Source: Falsiroseomonas sp046052145 (GTDB lineage Bacteria; Pseudomonadota; Alphaproteobacteria; Acetobacterales; Acetobacteraceae). Taken from it: a stretch of DNA of 64,000 nucleotides. Below the pieces are notes generated by a model that saw nothing but the letters and a program-made list of their open reading frames with translations, had not been told where the DNA came from and searched no databases. Position numbers and translations under genes: made by a program. Below, piece by piece: positions 28,573 through 39,462 of this stretch; positions within the stretch are counted from its first letter, which is position 1, and each line of letters starts with the position of its first letter. The DNA lies in contig JBJOMW010000001.1 of assembly GCA_046052145.1 (NCBI GenBank), forward strand, positions 372,001-436,000, given 5' to 3'.

Positions 28573-30159
28573 TCAGGCGGACTTCAGGACGAGCTGCAGC
28601 TTCTCCGCCGCCGTCGGCTTGTCGGTGCGATCGATCGCCGCAAGTTCAGCCGCCAGGCGATCCAGCGCCTGTTCGTAGATCTGCCGCTCGGAGAAGGACT
28701 GGTCGGGCTGGCCGGCATTGCGGTGCAGGTCGCGCACCACCTCCGCGATCGCCAACGGGTCGCCCGAGTTGATCTTCTGCTCATATTCCTGCGCGCGACG
28801 CGACCACATGGTGCGCTTGATGCGCGCGCGGCCGCGCAGCACATCCAGAGCTTCCTTGATCACCTCGGGCGTCGCCAGCTTACGCAGGCCGGAGGAGGAC
28901 GCCTTGTTGACCGGGACGCGCAGCGTCATCCGGTTCTCCTCGAAGGTGACGATGATCACCTTCAGCGACATGCCGGCCACCGGCATGTCCTCGATCCCCT
29001 GGACCTGGCCGACGCCATGGGTCGGATAGACGACATAGTCGCCCGCCTTGAACTCGACCTGCGGCGACCTCGCACGTGGCGGCGGGATGGGCGGGCCGCC
29101 ATGGATGGACGAGCCGTGTGACGGCCTGGGAGGCGCGACGGGGGCCGCGACAGGTGCGACCGGTGATGCTGTGGGGGCGGGCGGCGGCGCGGGCGGCGCC
29201 TTGGCGACCGGGGCCGCAGCCTTGGGCGGGGCAGGGGGCGCAGGCTTGGCCGGCGGCGCCTTCGGGGCCACCGGTGCCGGGCTTGCGGCCGCCGGTGCGG
29301 ATGGCGTGGCGGCCGCCGGGGCCACAGGCTTCGGCGCGGCCTCAGCCGCCGGCGCGGGCTTGGCGGGCTTCGGTGCGGCGGGCTTGGCCGGCGCCTTCGC
29401 GGGCGTGGCCGGGGCTGTGACCGAGGGCGCGGGCTCCACGGCCGCCGGCGGGGGCGCGGCCACCGCGGGAGCGGGCTTCGGGGCCTCCTTCGCCGCGGCC
29501 GGGGCCGGTGCCTTCGGGGCGGGCTTTGCGGCCGGCTTCGCTGGGGCCGGGGTCGGCGCCTTCGCCGCGGGCTTCGGGGCCGGCTTCGCGGGGGCCTGAG
29601 CCGCCGCCTTCGCAACGGGCTTCGGGGCCGGCTTCGCCGGGGCCTTGGCTGGCGCCTTCGCAACCGGCTTCGGGGCTGGCTTCGCCGGGGCCTTGGCTGG
29701 CGCCTTCGCAACGGGCTTCGGCGCCGGCTTCACCGCCGCCTTGGTCGGTGCCTTCGCCGTGGCCTTCACGGCTGCCTTCGGGGCCTGCTTCGCCGGTGTC
29801 TTGGCCGGAGCCTTCACAGCGGCCTTAGGGGCCACCTTCGGGGCGGGCTTTGTGGTCTTGGCCGGCGCCTTCACGGCCGGCTTCGCGGCGGCGCGAGTCG
29901 CTGTCTTCGCCGGCTTGGCGGCCTTGGCCGCCGGCTTGCTGGCCGGCTTCGGGGCGGGGCGGGTTGCCGTCTTGGCGGCGGTCTTCGCCACGGGCTTGCC
30001 CGCGGACTTGGCCACCTTCGCGGCGGGTTTGGAGGTCTTGGCCGGCGGGCTGGCGGGCTTCTTCGCGGCTGTCTTCGCGGGTTTCGCGGCGGCCTTGGCG
30101 GCCGGCTTCGCCGGGCTCTTGCCGGCCCGGCTGGTCTTCGACTGCGCGGTTGCCTTCAT
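28573..30159 (-). CDS. carD: CarD family transcription regulator with long histone-H1-like N-terminal tail
   Basis: CarD/CdnL proteins bind the RNA polymerase beta subunit and stabilise the open promoter complex. The CarD domain fills residues 365-528 (VEFKAGDYVVYPTHGVGQV; the basic RGRARIKRTMWSRRAQEYEQ helix). Ahead of it lies a 364-residue tail composed almost wholly of Lys, Ala and Pro (units such as PAPKPVAKAPAKAPAK), resembling histone H1 or bacterial HupB-type tails. Ordinary alphaproteobacterial CarD proteins are about 160-200 residues. The start is ATG at 30159. Four 16-residue units near 29560-29730 are nearly identical as 48-base DNA repeats, so tail length may vary. Confidence 0.92.
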   Translation of the reverse strand: MKATAQSKTSRAGKSPAKPAAKAAAKPAKTAAKKPASPPAKTSKPAAKVAKSAGKPVAKTAAKTATRPAPKPASKPAAKAAKPAKTATRAAAKPAVKAPAKTTKPAPKVAPKAAVKAPAKTPAKQAPKAAVKATAKAPTKAAVKPAPKPVAKAPAKAPAKPAPKPVAKAPAKAPAKPAPKPVAKAAAQAPAKPAPKPAAKAPTPAPAKPAAKPAPKAPAPAAAKEAPKPAPAVAAPPPAAVEPAPSVTAPATPAKAPAKPAAPKPAKPAPAAEAAPKPVAPAAATPSAPAAASPAPVAPKAPPAKPAPPAPPKAAAPVAKAPPAPPPAPTASPVAPVAAPVAPPRPSHGSSIHGGPPIPPPRARSPQVEFKAGDYVVYPTHGVGQVQGIEDMPVAGMSLKVIIVTFEENRMTLRVPVNKASSSGLRKLATPEVIKEALDVLRGRARIKRTMWSRRAQEYEQKINSGDPLAIAEVVRDLHRNAGQPDQSFSERQIYEQALDRLAAELAAIDRTDKPTAAEKLQLVLKSA

Positions 30160-30351
30160 GACGCTACCCGCCCGTTCGTCGCCCCGGGTTTCAGCGACCC
30201 CGGCCATCCGTCGCACGAATCCGTCCCCGACGGGCAAGGCTGGGCGCGCCGCAGACGCGATGCGCCCCTTTCCCGAGGAGTAAGCCCAGCCCCGTCGCAG
30301 CGCCTGAGGTGCAGCGCCCGGAACCGCAGCCCGTTTCCCGATCCCGTTGAA

Positions 30352-30383
30352 ATGATACCGCAATCTACAAGAGATTGCCATCC
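30352..30383 (-). promoter_or_regulatory. carD promoter with embedded palindrome
   Basis: On the minus strand a TATCAT box (30357-30352) is preceded by the perfect palindrome CAATCT-N5-AGATTG (30361-30377), which fills most of the spacer. The -35 candidate TGGCAA is weak. The mRNA would have a leader of about 185 bases before the ATG at 30159. The palindrome's position suggests an operator or an activator site for a regulator of the MerR or similar spacer-binding kind. Confidence 0.4.
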
Positions 30384-30432
30384 CCGGACCAATTCGGGGT
30401 CCGCGAGGCTCAGGGGCGGGTGTCGCGGCGCC

Positions 30433-30765
30433 TCAGGGCTTGCCGGGTTCGGGGTTGAACAGCTCCCGCTTGCCGGGCTTGTCCTTCCACGCATCGGCGT
30501 CGTCCGGCGCCTCGCCCTTGCGGGTGATGTTCGGCCATTGCGTCGCATAGGTGCGGTTCAGCTCGACCCAGGCCGAGGCCTTGTCGTCGCTGTCCGGCAC
30601 GATCGCCTCCGCCGGGCATTCGGGCTCGCACACGCCGCAGTCGATGCATTCGTCGGGATGGATGACCAGCATGTTCTCGCCGACATAGAAGCAGTCCACC
30701 GGACAGACTTCGACGCAGTCCATGTACTTGCACTTGATGCAGTTCTCGGTGACGACGTAGGTCAC
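30433..30765 (-). CDS. fdxA: seven-iron ferredoxin FdxA
   Basis: Small electron carrier with one [3Fe-4S] and one [4Fe-4S] cluster, 110 residues. Cluster cysteines are in ENCIKCKYMDCVEVCPVDCF and ECIDCGVCEPECPAEAI. The C-terminal WPNITRKGEAPDDADAW extension is typical of FdxA. The start is a GTG at 30765, with GGAGGG 5 bases upstream; the upstream ATG-type frame is Arg-rich and unlikely. The order Suv3-like helicase, hslR, fdxA, carD is widely conserved in alphaproteobacteria. Confidence 0.95.
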   Translation of the reverse strand: MTYVVTENCIKCKYMDCVEVCPVDCFYVGENMLVIHPDECIDCGVCEPECPAEAIVPDSDDKASAWVELNRTYATQWPNITRKGEAPDDADAWKDKPGKRELFNPEPGKP

Positions 30766-30861
30766 TTCAACCCTCCGGGCGCGCGCCAGGGTCCGCACTC
30801 CATGCGGCCTTTGCCGTCCAAGGATTGGCCTGCCCCGCCGCACAAGGCAAGCCGGCGCCGC

Positions 30862-31164
30862 TCATCCTTCGTGGTCGGAGAGGTCCTCATACAGGCCGCG
30901 CGCCTCCGCTGGCGGGCCGCGGCGGGTGGCCAGCGCCAGCACGCGCCAGACCCGGATGCGGCCATGCAGCGCGATGGTCAGCACATCCCCCACGCGCAGC
31001 CTGGCATGCGCCTTGTCGGTCGGCTGGCGGTTCAGACGGATGGCCCCGCCCGCAACCTGGCGCGCGCATTCCGCCCGCGTCTTCACCAGCCGCGCACACC
31101 ACAGCCAGAGATCGAGCCGCTGGAAGGGTTCGCCCGTGAAGGCCCCATCCCCCGGCTCCGCCAT
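30862..31164 (-). CDS. hslR: S4-domain RNA-binding protein (HslR-like)
   Basis: Hsp15-type protein of 100 residues. The S4 RNA-binding fold is clear: RLDLWLWCARLVKTRAECAR, then GGAIRLNRQPTDKAHARLRVGD. In E. coli HslR recycles stalled 50S subunits carrying peptidyl-tRNA. Its ATG is one base from the stop of the helicase gene, so the two are translationally coupled. It lies 96 bases before fdxA. Confidence 0.9.
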   Translation of the reverse strand: MAEPGDGAFTGEPFQRLDLWLWCARLVKTRAECARQVAGGAIRLNRQPTDKAHARLRVGDVLTIALHGRIRVWRVLALATRRGPPAEARGLYEDLSDHEG

Positions 31165-31165
31165 C

Positions 31166-34100
31166 TCAGTCCTTCTTGAGCTTCAGCTGGGCGAGCATGG
31201 CGAAGGGCGAATCCGCCTTGGGCCCGGACTGGTATTCGCGCGGCCCGCGATCGGCGTCGCGGTCACGGTCGCGCCGCGGACCGTCGCGGCGCGGCCCGTC
31301 CTGCCGCGGCCCCTCATGGCGGGGCCGATCCGGCCGCGGCCCATCCCGCCGCGCGTCGCGCGCGGGGCCGCCTTCGGGCCGGGGCCCGTCCTGGCGCGGC
31401 CCATCCTGACGCGGACGGTCGAAGCGCGGCCGCTCCTCCCGCCGCTGTTGGCCCTCGGCGGGTGGCGCGGAAGCGGGGCGGTCCTGGCGCGGCGCGCCAT
31501 CCTGGCGTGGGCCGCGCCCATCGCGGGGTCCACGGCCATCCGCATGGCGCGGGCCACGCTGGTCGGACCGGCGCTCGCCCTGGGCATCGGGGCGGCGATC
31601 GCCGCGCTGGTCGGGCCGTGGCCGGCGCAGCTCGCGCGGGATGGGCGGGCCGTACATCGTCGCGGGATCCCAGCGCGGTGCGCCATCGCGCGTGCCACCG
31701 GGCGCGCCCTGCGGGGCCTGAGTGCGTTCGGGCCGCGGCGGGCGCTGGGCAGGCCGCGCCGGGCGCTCATGCCGCAGCACGCCAAGGCGTGCCGGCGCGG
31801 GCGGGCCGAACTGCCCTTCCTCCAGCGTCTCTGCTGGCATCAGCCGGAAGCCCATCGCCTCCAGCACCATGGGCAGCACATCGCCCTTGATACCGAGGCG
31901 GGAGGCGAGGCCATCCGGCAGCGGCGCCGGGGCGCGGCGCGTCAGGTGACCCAACTCGCCCGCCACGCGCTCCACCACATCGAGGCGCAGCAGCACATGC
32001 CCGGCCTGCAGCCAGCCCGCGAAGGGGGCGAAGTGCGGCGGCCAGCTTTCCGGTGGGCGCGGCGATTGGGGATCAGCCGGTGGCGGCTGCGGCGTCTCCG
32101 GCAGGGTCAGGGAGACGAGGCCCGGATTGGGCAGCGCCGGCGTCGGCAGGTGATGGCGCAGCGCCCAGAGCTGCGCGCGCAGCGCCATCGCCCGCGGCTT
32201 CAGCACATCCGGCAGGTACAGCGCATAGCGCCCCGCGCGGATGCCGATCGCCTTCAGCCGCGCGCGGAGTTCCGCCGGGATCTCGCGCTCCGTCGCGCCG
32301 GGCACGAGGCCCATGCCTTCGCGCAGGCGATAGGCCGGGCCGCGCAGCGTGTTGTCCTCGGCGGCCTTGGCCTCCACCGCGGTGAGCGGGCCGAGCTCCT
32401 TCTGCACCAGCGCCTCAAGCCAGGTGGACAGGCGCGCGCGCACGCGGTCGCGCTGCGCATTGTCCAGGAACTCGCTGGCGATGGGGTCGAGCAGCGGCTT
32501 CAGCGGCTCCGGCCCCGGGCGCAGCCGCGCGACCTCCGCCCCATCCCACAGCACGCGGTGCTGCGGCGTCAGGCTGAAGGCCTCGTCCTTCGCTGTCTCG
32601 AGCGCGGCGAGGCGCCGCGGCATCTCCTCCCGCAGCGCACGGCGCGCGGCGCGGAGCACGAGCTTCTTCTCCTCCGCCTCGGTCGCGGCGGGGTCGGGTT
32701 CGAAGTGGAAGCCCTTCACGCGGCCGACCGTGTGGCCTTCCACCACCACCTCCCCCTGGCGCGTCACGGCCGAGAGCAGGTTGGCGTCGTCCTCGTCGAG
32801 CCGGCGGATCAGATGCGCGGCGCGGCGGTCCACGAAGCGCGCGATCAGGCGTTCGTGCAGCGCGTCGGAGACATTGTCCTCGGCCTTGCGCGCCTCCGCC
32901 TGGTGGCTTGGCGCGTCCGCCAGCCAGTCGGCGCGGGCGGCGATGTAGGACCAGACGCGGATATTCGCGAGCCGCGCCATCAGCGTATCGAGGTCGCCCT
33001 CGGTGTTGTCGAGCGCGGCGACGGAGCCGGCCACCCATTCGTCGGGCAGGCGGCCATCCTTCGCCAGATGGCCGAAGATTTTCGCGCAGAGCCGCGTGTG
33101 GCTGTCATCGGCGATCTTGCGGAAATCGGGGACCTGGCAGGCTTCCCACAACAGGCGCACGCGGGCGCGGCTTTGCGCGAGGTCGCGCACATCGGCCTCG
33201 CGCGACAGCGCGTGCAGCGTGATGTGATCCACCGCATCATTGCCCTTGGCGAGCCCGCCCATCGGCGGCGGCGCGGCGAGCGAGCCGAGCAGCGCGTCCA
33301 CGCTGCCGAAATCGAGGTCGGAATTGCGCCAGGCCAGCTGGGTCAGCGCCTCGAAGGCGTGGTTCTCGATCTGCTTCGCCATCTCGTCCGGGATGGGCGG
33401 GCAATCGGCGGTGGACCCAAATGTGCCGTCGCGCATGCCGCGCCCGGCGCGGCCGGCGATCTGCGCGGCTTCCTGGCTGGTCAGGTCGCGCAGCGCATGA
33501 CCGTCGAATTTCCGCAAGGATGCGAAGGCCACATGGTCCACATCCATGTTGAGGCCCATGCCGATCGCGTCCGTCGCGACCAGGAAATCCACCTCGCGGT
33601 TCTGATAGAGCGCCACCTGGGCGTTGCGGGTCCGCGGGCTGAGGCGCCCCATCACCACCGCGCAGCCACCGCGGCGGCGGCGCACGGCTTCGGCGATCGC
33701 ATAGACCTCGGTGGCGGAGAAGGCGACGACGGCCGAGCGCGGCGGCAGGCGCGTGAGCTTCGCCGGCCCCGCATGGGCCAGCTGCGACAGGCGCGGGCGC
33801 GTCTCGATCTCGGCCTGCGGCACCAGGCGCTGCAGCAGCGGGCGGATCGTCTCGGCGCCGAGGAACATCGTCTCGACCAGGCCGCGGGCGTTCAGCAGCC
33901 GGTCGGTGAAGATGTGACCGCGGTCGGGATCGGCGCAGAGCTGGATCTCATCCACCGCGACGAATTCGGTGCGGCGGTCGAGCGGCATGGCTTCGACCGT
34001 GCAGGCGAACCAGCGCGCCTCGGGCGGGACGATCTTCTCCTCGCCCGTGATGAGCGCGACATGCTTCTCGCCCTTCACCGCGACCATGCGGTCGTAATTC

Positions 34101-34243
34101 TCGCGCGCCAGCAGACGCAGCGGGAAGCCGATGATGCCGGAGGCATGCGCGAGCATGCGCGTGATGGCGAGGTGCGTCTTGCCGGTGTTGGTCGGGCCGA
34201 GAACGGCGCGGACCCGGGCGGGGAACATCTGGCGGTCGGACAT
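31166..34243 (-). CDS. Suv3-like DEAD/DExH RNA helicase with Arg/Gly/Pro-rich tail
   Basis: Protein of 1025 residues similar to mitochondrial SUV3 helicases, which unwind RNA with an exonuclease partner. Motif I is LGPTNTGKTH, motif II VDEIQLCADPDRG (the DEIQ form of Suv3), motif III FSATEVYAI and motif VI QIAGRAGRGM. A long middle region of helical repeats follows, and the last 200 residues are low-complexity (RxDGPR, DRPR, QDG units), probably an RNA-binding disordered tail. The DNA encoding the tail (about 31235-31440) is internally repetitive. The start is ATG at 34243; upstream in-frame sequence is not family-like. Confidence 0.9.
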   Translation of the reverse strand: MSDRQMFPARVRAVLGPTNTGKTHLAITRMLAHASGIIGFPLRLLARENYDRMVAVKGEKHVALITGEEKIVPPEARWFACTVEAMPLDRRTEFVAVDEIQLCADPDRGHIFTDRLLNARGLVETMFLGAETIRPLLQRLVPQAEIETRPRLSQLAHAGPAKLTRLPPRSAVVAFSATEVYAIAEAVRRRRGGCAVVMGRLSPRTRNAQVALYQNREVDFLVATDAIGMGLNMDVDHVAFASLRKFDGHALRDLTSQEAAQIAGRAGRGMRDGTFGSTADCPPIPDEMAKQIENHAFEALTQLAWRNSDLDFGSVDALLGSLAAPPPMGGLAKGNDAVDHITLHALSREADVRDLAQSRARVRLLWEACQVPDFRKIADDSHTRLCAKIFGHLAKDGRLPDEWVAGSVAALDNTEGDLDTLMARLANIRVWSYIAARADWLADAPSHQAEARKAEDNVSDALHERLIARFVDRRAAHLIRRLDEDDANLLSAVTRQGEVVVEGHTVGRVKGFHFEPDPAATEAEEKKLVLRAARRALREEMPRRLAALETAKDEAFSLTPQHRVLWDGAEVARLRPGPEPLKPLLDPIASEFLDNAQRDRVRARLSTWLEALVQKELGPLTAVEAKAAEDNTLRGPAYRLREGMGLVPGATEREIPAELRARLKAIGIRAGRYALYLPDVLKPRAMALRAQLWALRHHLPTPALPNPGLVSLTLPETPQPPPADPQSPRPPESWPPHFAPFAGWLQAGHVLLRLDVVERVAGELGHLTRRAPAPLPDGLASRLGIKGDVLPMVLEAMGFRLMPAETLEEGQFGPPAPARLGVLRHERPARPAQRPPRPERTQAPQGAPGGTRDGAPRWDPATMYGPPIPRELRRPRPDQRGDRRPDAQGERRSDQRGPRHADGRGPRDGRGPRQDGAPRQDRPASAPPAEGQQRREERPRFDRPRQDGPRQDGPRPEGGPARDARRDGPRPDRPRHEGPRQDGPRRDGPRRDRDRDADRGPREYQSGPKADSPFAMLAQLKLKKD

Positions 34244-34325
34244 CGGAAGGGGGTGCTGCAGCCCGTCGAGAATTGGGGTGACGCGTGACACGCCCGGGCG
34301 GGCTTGGCAACCACCGCCCCGCCCC

Positions 34326-34375
34326 GCGGGCGGGTACGTGATCACGCCGCGCGGGCGGGACCGTGATCGCGGCGC
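34326..34375. repeat. 25-base tandem duplication in a divergent promoter region
   Basis: Two adjacent 25-base units (34326-34350 and 34351-34375) share the pattern GCGGGCGGG-NN-CGTGATC-N-CG-N-CGC. They lie between the helicase start and the MFS start. Direct repeats in this position can be activator or repressor sites, but they could equally be replication slippage. Confidence 0.6.
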
Positions 34376-34418
34376 GCGGAGGATTGGCGCCGAGGCGCCG
34401 CCGGGGCAGCTTGCCGGC

Positions 34419-35555
34419 GTGTCCCCCGCCGCGCGCCACGCCCTGCCCTATGCGACCCAGTTCTTCGGCTTCGGCGTGCTGCTGCCTTTCCTGCCGGCGG
34501 TGCTGGCCGCGCGCGGGCTGGAGGCGGCCGAGGTCGCGATCGTGCTGGCCATCGGCTCCGCCGTCCGGCTGCTGGCCGGGCCGGCCTTCGGGCGGGTGGC
34601 GGATGCGCTTGGCGCGCCGCGGGCCGTGCTGGCGGCGGTGTCGGTCGCGGCGGCGCTGGCCGCGCTTGGCTTTCTATGGGCGGCGGGCTTCGTGCTGCTG
34701 CTGTTGGTCCATCTGGTGCTGAGCGCTGCCACGGCGCCGGTGATGCCGCTGACGGATGCGATGACGGTGGCCGCGGCGCGGCGGCACGGCTTCGATTACG
34801 GGCGCGTGCGCGCAGCCGGCTCCATCGCCTTCATCGCCGCGGCGTTGCTGGCCGGGCAGGCCGTGGCGGCGTTCGGGCCAAATGCGGCGGCCGCGCTGAT
34901 GGCGGCCGGCTTTGCCGGTACCGCGCTGGTCGCGCTGCTGCTGCCCCGGGCGGAACCGCGCCCCACGGGCCCGGCGGGCCTGGCGGGGTTCTTCGCGCCA
35001 CTCCGGATCCCGGCCTTCCGCTGGCTTCTGCTGGTCTCGGCGCTCGTGCAGGGCAGCCACGCCTTCTACTACGCCTTCGGCACGCTGCACTGGCAGGCGG
35101 CGGGGCTCGGCGAAGGGCTGATCGGCGCGCTCTGGGCGGCGGGCGTGGTGGCGGAGATTGTCCTGTTCGTCTGGGGGCGCGGGGTTGTCGCGCGGCTCGG
35201 TCCGATCGGGCTCTGCATCGTGGCGGGGCTGGCCGGCGTGCTGCGCTGGGGCGCGACGGCGCTGACGACGGACCCGCTGCTGCTGTTCCCGCTGCAACTG
35301 CTGCACGCGGCGACCTTCGGCGCGCAGCATCTGGCGACGATGCAGCTGCTGGCGCGCGTGGTGCCGCCCGCGCAGGCGGGCACGGCGCAGGCGCTGCACG
35401 CCTCGCTCGGCGCGGGGCTCGCCATCGGCCTGCTGACGCTGGCGAGCGGCCCGCTCTACAGCGCCTTCGGCGGCGGCGGATATTGGGCGATGGCTGTGCT
35501 GTGCGCGCTGGCCGTGCCGGCGAGTGTCTCGCTGGGGCGCGCGATACAGCGGTAG
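34419..35555 (+). CDS. MFS transporter (phenylpropionate permease-like)
   Basis: Membrane transporter of 378 residues with about 12 helices. The N-terminus PYATQFFGFGVLLPFLPAVL and the first loop AFGRVADALGAPR match the PPP/nucleoside-proton symporter subgroup (HcaT-like). The end YSAFGGGGYWAMAVLCALA is also typical. The substrate is unknown. The start is the GTG at 34419 (VSPAARHALPYATQFF); the frame is open upstream across the divergent region without family similarity. Confidence 0.85.
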   Translation: MSPAARHALPYATQFFGFGVLLPFLPAVLAARGLEAAEVAIVLAIGSAVRLLAGPAFGRVADALGAPRAVLAAVSVAAALAALGFLWAAGFVLLLLVHLVLSAATAPVMPLTDAMTVAAARRHGFDYGRVRAAGSIAFIAAALLAGQAVAAFGPNAAAALMAAGFAGTALVALLLPRAEPRPTGPAGLAGFFAPLRIPAFRWLLLVSALVQGSHAFYYAFGTLHWQAAGLGEGLIGALWAAGVVAEIVLFVWGRGVVARLGPIGLCIVAGLAGVLRWGATALTTDPLLLFPLQLLHAATFGAQHLATMQLLARVVPPAQAGTAQALHASLGAGLAIGLLTLASGPLYSAFGGGGYWAMAVLCALAVPASVSLGRAIQR

Positions 35556-35571
35556 TTGGGGCGCGCGGCGG

Positions 35572-35823
35572 TCAACGCCGCAGTCGCTCCCGCAGGTCAG
35601 CGAGATGCGCGAGGCCCGCCAGCGCCAGGCCGAGCGCCACCAGCGACCAATGCGCGCCCGACAGCGCAGCCTGGATCGCGAGCAGGAAGCCCGCGCCGGG
35701 CAGCACCAGCAGGATCGCGGCGCGCGCGGACAGGCGACGACGCGCGACCAGCGCCGCGGCCTCGGCGATCAGCACCAGCAGGATCAGGCTGGTGACCCAG
35801 CCCTGTTCGAACAGCGCAGCCAT
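35572..35823 (-). CDS. small membrane protein of unknown function
   Basis: Protein of 83 residues with two or three hydrophobic segments (VTSLILLVLIAEAAALVARR, AAILLVLPGAGFLLAIQAAL, LVALGLALAGLAHLADL). I do not recognise a family. A strong GGAGGGG ribosome-binding site 4 bases before the ATG at 35823 supports it. It ends 16 bases from the convergent MFS stop and follows acnA on the same strand after a palindrome. Confidence 0.65.
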   Translation of the reverse strand: MAALFEQGWVTSLILLVLIAEAAALVARRRLSARAAILLVLPGAGFLLAIQAALSGAHWSLVALGLALAGLAHLADLRERLRR

Positions 35824-35908
35824 TGGCCCCTCCGGAGCGCAGCATGTCTGGCGGTGCCGGAATGCGAAAGGGGCGCGATCCTCGCGGACCGCGCCCCCCG
35901 AACCATTG

Positions 35909-35932
35909 CCCTCTCCCGCAAGCGGGAGAGGG
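35909..35932. repeat. CCCTCTCCC-family palindrome, copy 2
   Basis: Perfect 11-base arms CCCTCTCCCGC / GCGGGAGAGGG with an AA loop lie 15 bases past the acnA stop. The sequence matches copy 3 at 50209 arm for arm and is related to the nested block at 7921. It may act as an mRNA-stabilising 3' hairpin for acnA. Confidence 0.8.
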
Positions 35933-35947
35933 AGGCGTTTGCCCGCG

Positions 35948-38644
<2,697 letters not shown>

Positions 38645-38871
38645 GGTCCGGGTTCCCCGTGTCCGCCCTCATGGGGCGTTGGTGGGCGCCACGGCCGGAT
38701 GCTCCCCCTGGCGGGGTGCCTTCCGCCGACCGAAGCGCAATATCGTCTCTCGCGATCCTGCCGGACCGCACGGCGGACAGCTTTCGCCGTCGCCGCATGC
38801 GGCTTAAACCACAAGGCTGTGGGGCAGGCCAGGGGGCCGCCCCCGAGGTCCCCAGCCACAGCGGGAGAGGC
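38645..38871. promoter_or_regulatory. acnA/ccmA divergent intergenic region
   Basis: These 227 bases have no gene. They must carry the promoters of acnA (minus) and ccmA (plus). The only locally AT-richer patches are around 38750 (CAATATCG) and 38812 (CTTAAACC). I cannot assign boxes with confidence. No Fur- or IscR-like site stands out. Confidence 0.4.
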
Positions 38872-39462
38872 ATGCTCGAAGCGCAGGATCTGGCCTGCTG
38901 GCGTGGCGAGAGGGCGGTCTTCGCGGGCCTGTCCTTCAGCCTCGCGCCCGGCGGGGCTCTGCTGCTGACGGGCGCGAACGGCGCGGGCAAGTCGTCCCTG
39001 CTGCGCCTGCTGGCCGGGCTGATCCCCGCTGCCGAGGGCCGGCTGCTCTGGGACGGGGAGGACGCCTTCGCCGATCGCGTCGCCCATGCCAGGCGGCTGC
39101 GCTACCTCTCGCATGCCGATGCGCTGAAGCCCTCGCTCACGGCGCGGGAGAACCTCGATTTCTACGCCCGGCTCTGGGGCGGGGACACGCCGGCGGCGCT
39201 CGCTTCCGTCGGGCTCGCGGAACTGGCGGAGCTGCCGGCGCGTGTGCTGTCGTCGGGCCAGAAGCGGCGGCTGGCGCTGGCGCGCCTCGCCCTCGCCCCG
39301 GCCGGGCTCTGGCTGCTCGACGAGCCGACGGTCGGTCTCGATACCGCGAGCGTCGAGCGGCTGGGCACGCTGCTCGCGCGGCATCGCGCGGCGGGGGGGA
39401 TGGTGCTGGCTGCCACCCACCTGCCGTTGCCGCTGCCGGGTGCCGGGGAGCTCAGGCTGTGA
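38872..39462 (+). CDS. ccmA: heme exporter ATP-binding protein CcmA
   Basis: ATPase of the CcmABCD complex used in system I cytochrome c maturation. It is 196 residues. Walker A is GANGAGKSS, the signature LSSGQKRRLALARLAL and Walker B LWLLDEPTVGLD. GGGAGAGG lies just before the ATG at 38872. The stop overlaps the GTG of ccmB by 4 bases. ccmC-I genes do not follow here. Confidence 0.94.
   Translation: MLEAQDLACWRGERAVFAGLSFSLAPGGALLLTGANGAGKSSLLRLLAGLIPAAEGRLLWDGEDAFADRVAHARRLRYLSHADALKPSLTARENLDFYARLWGGDTPAALASVGLAELAELPARVLSSGQKRRLALARLALAPAGLWLLDEPTVGLDTASVERLGTLLARHRAAGGMVLAATHLPLPLPGAGELRL

Noticed and set aside
29048..29599. Gly/Ala-rich plus-strand frame opposite the CarD tail
   Set aside because: A repetitive Lys/Ala/Pro coding region read backwards gives Gly/Ala runs. 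There is no ribosome-binding site.
29560..29730. 48-base tandem repeats considered as a CRISPR or satellite array
   Set aside because: They are in frame, encode the Lys/Ala/Pro tail of CarD and have no unique spacers.
30926..34288. 1120-codon plus-strand frame opposite the helicase gene
   Set aside because: It is the mirror of the Suv3-like helicase; the helicase motifs are all on the minus strand.
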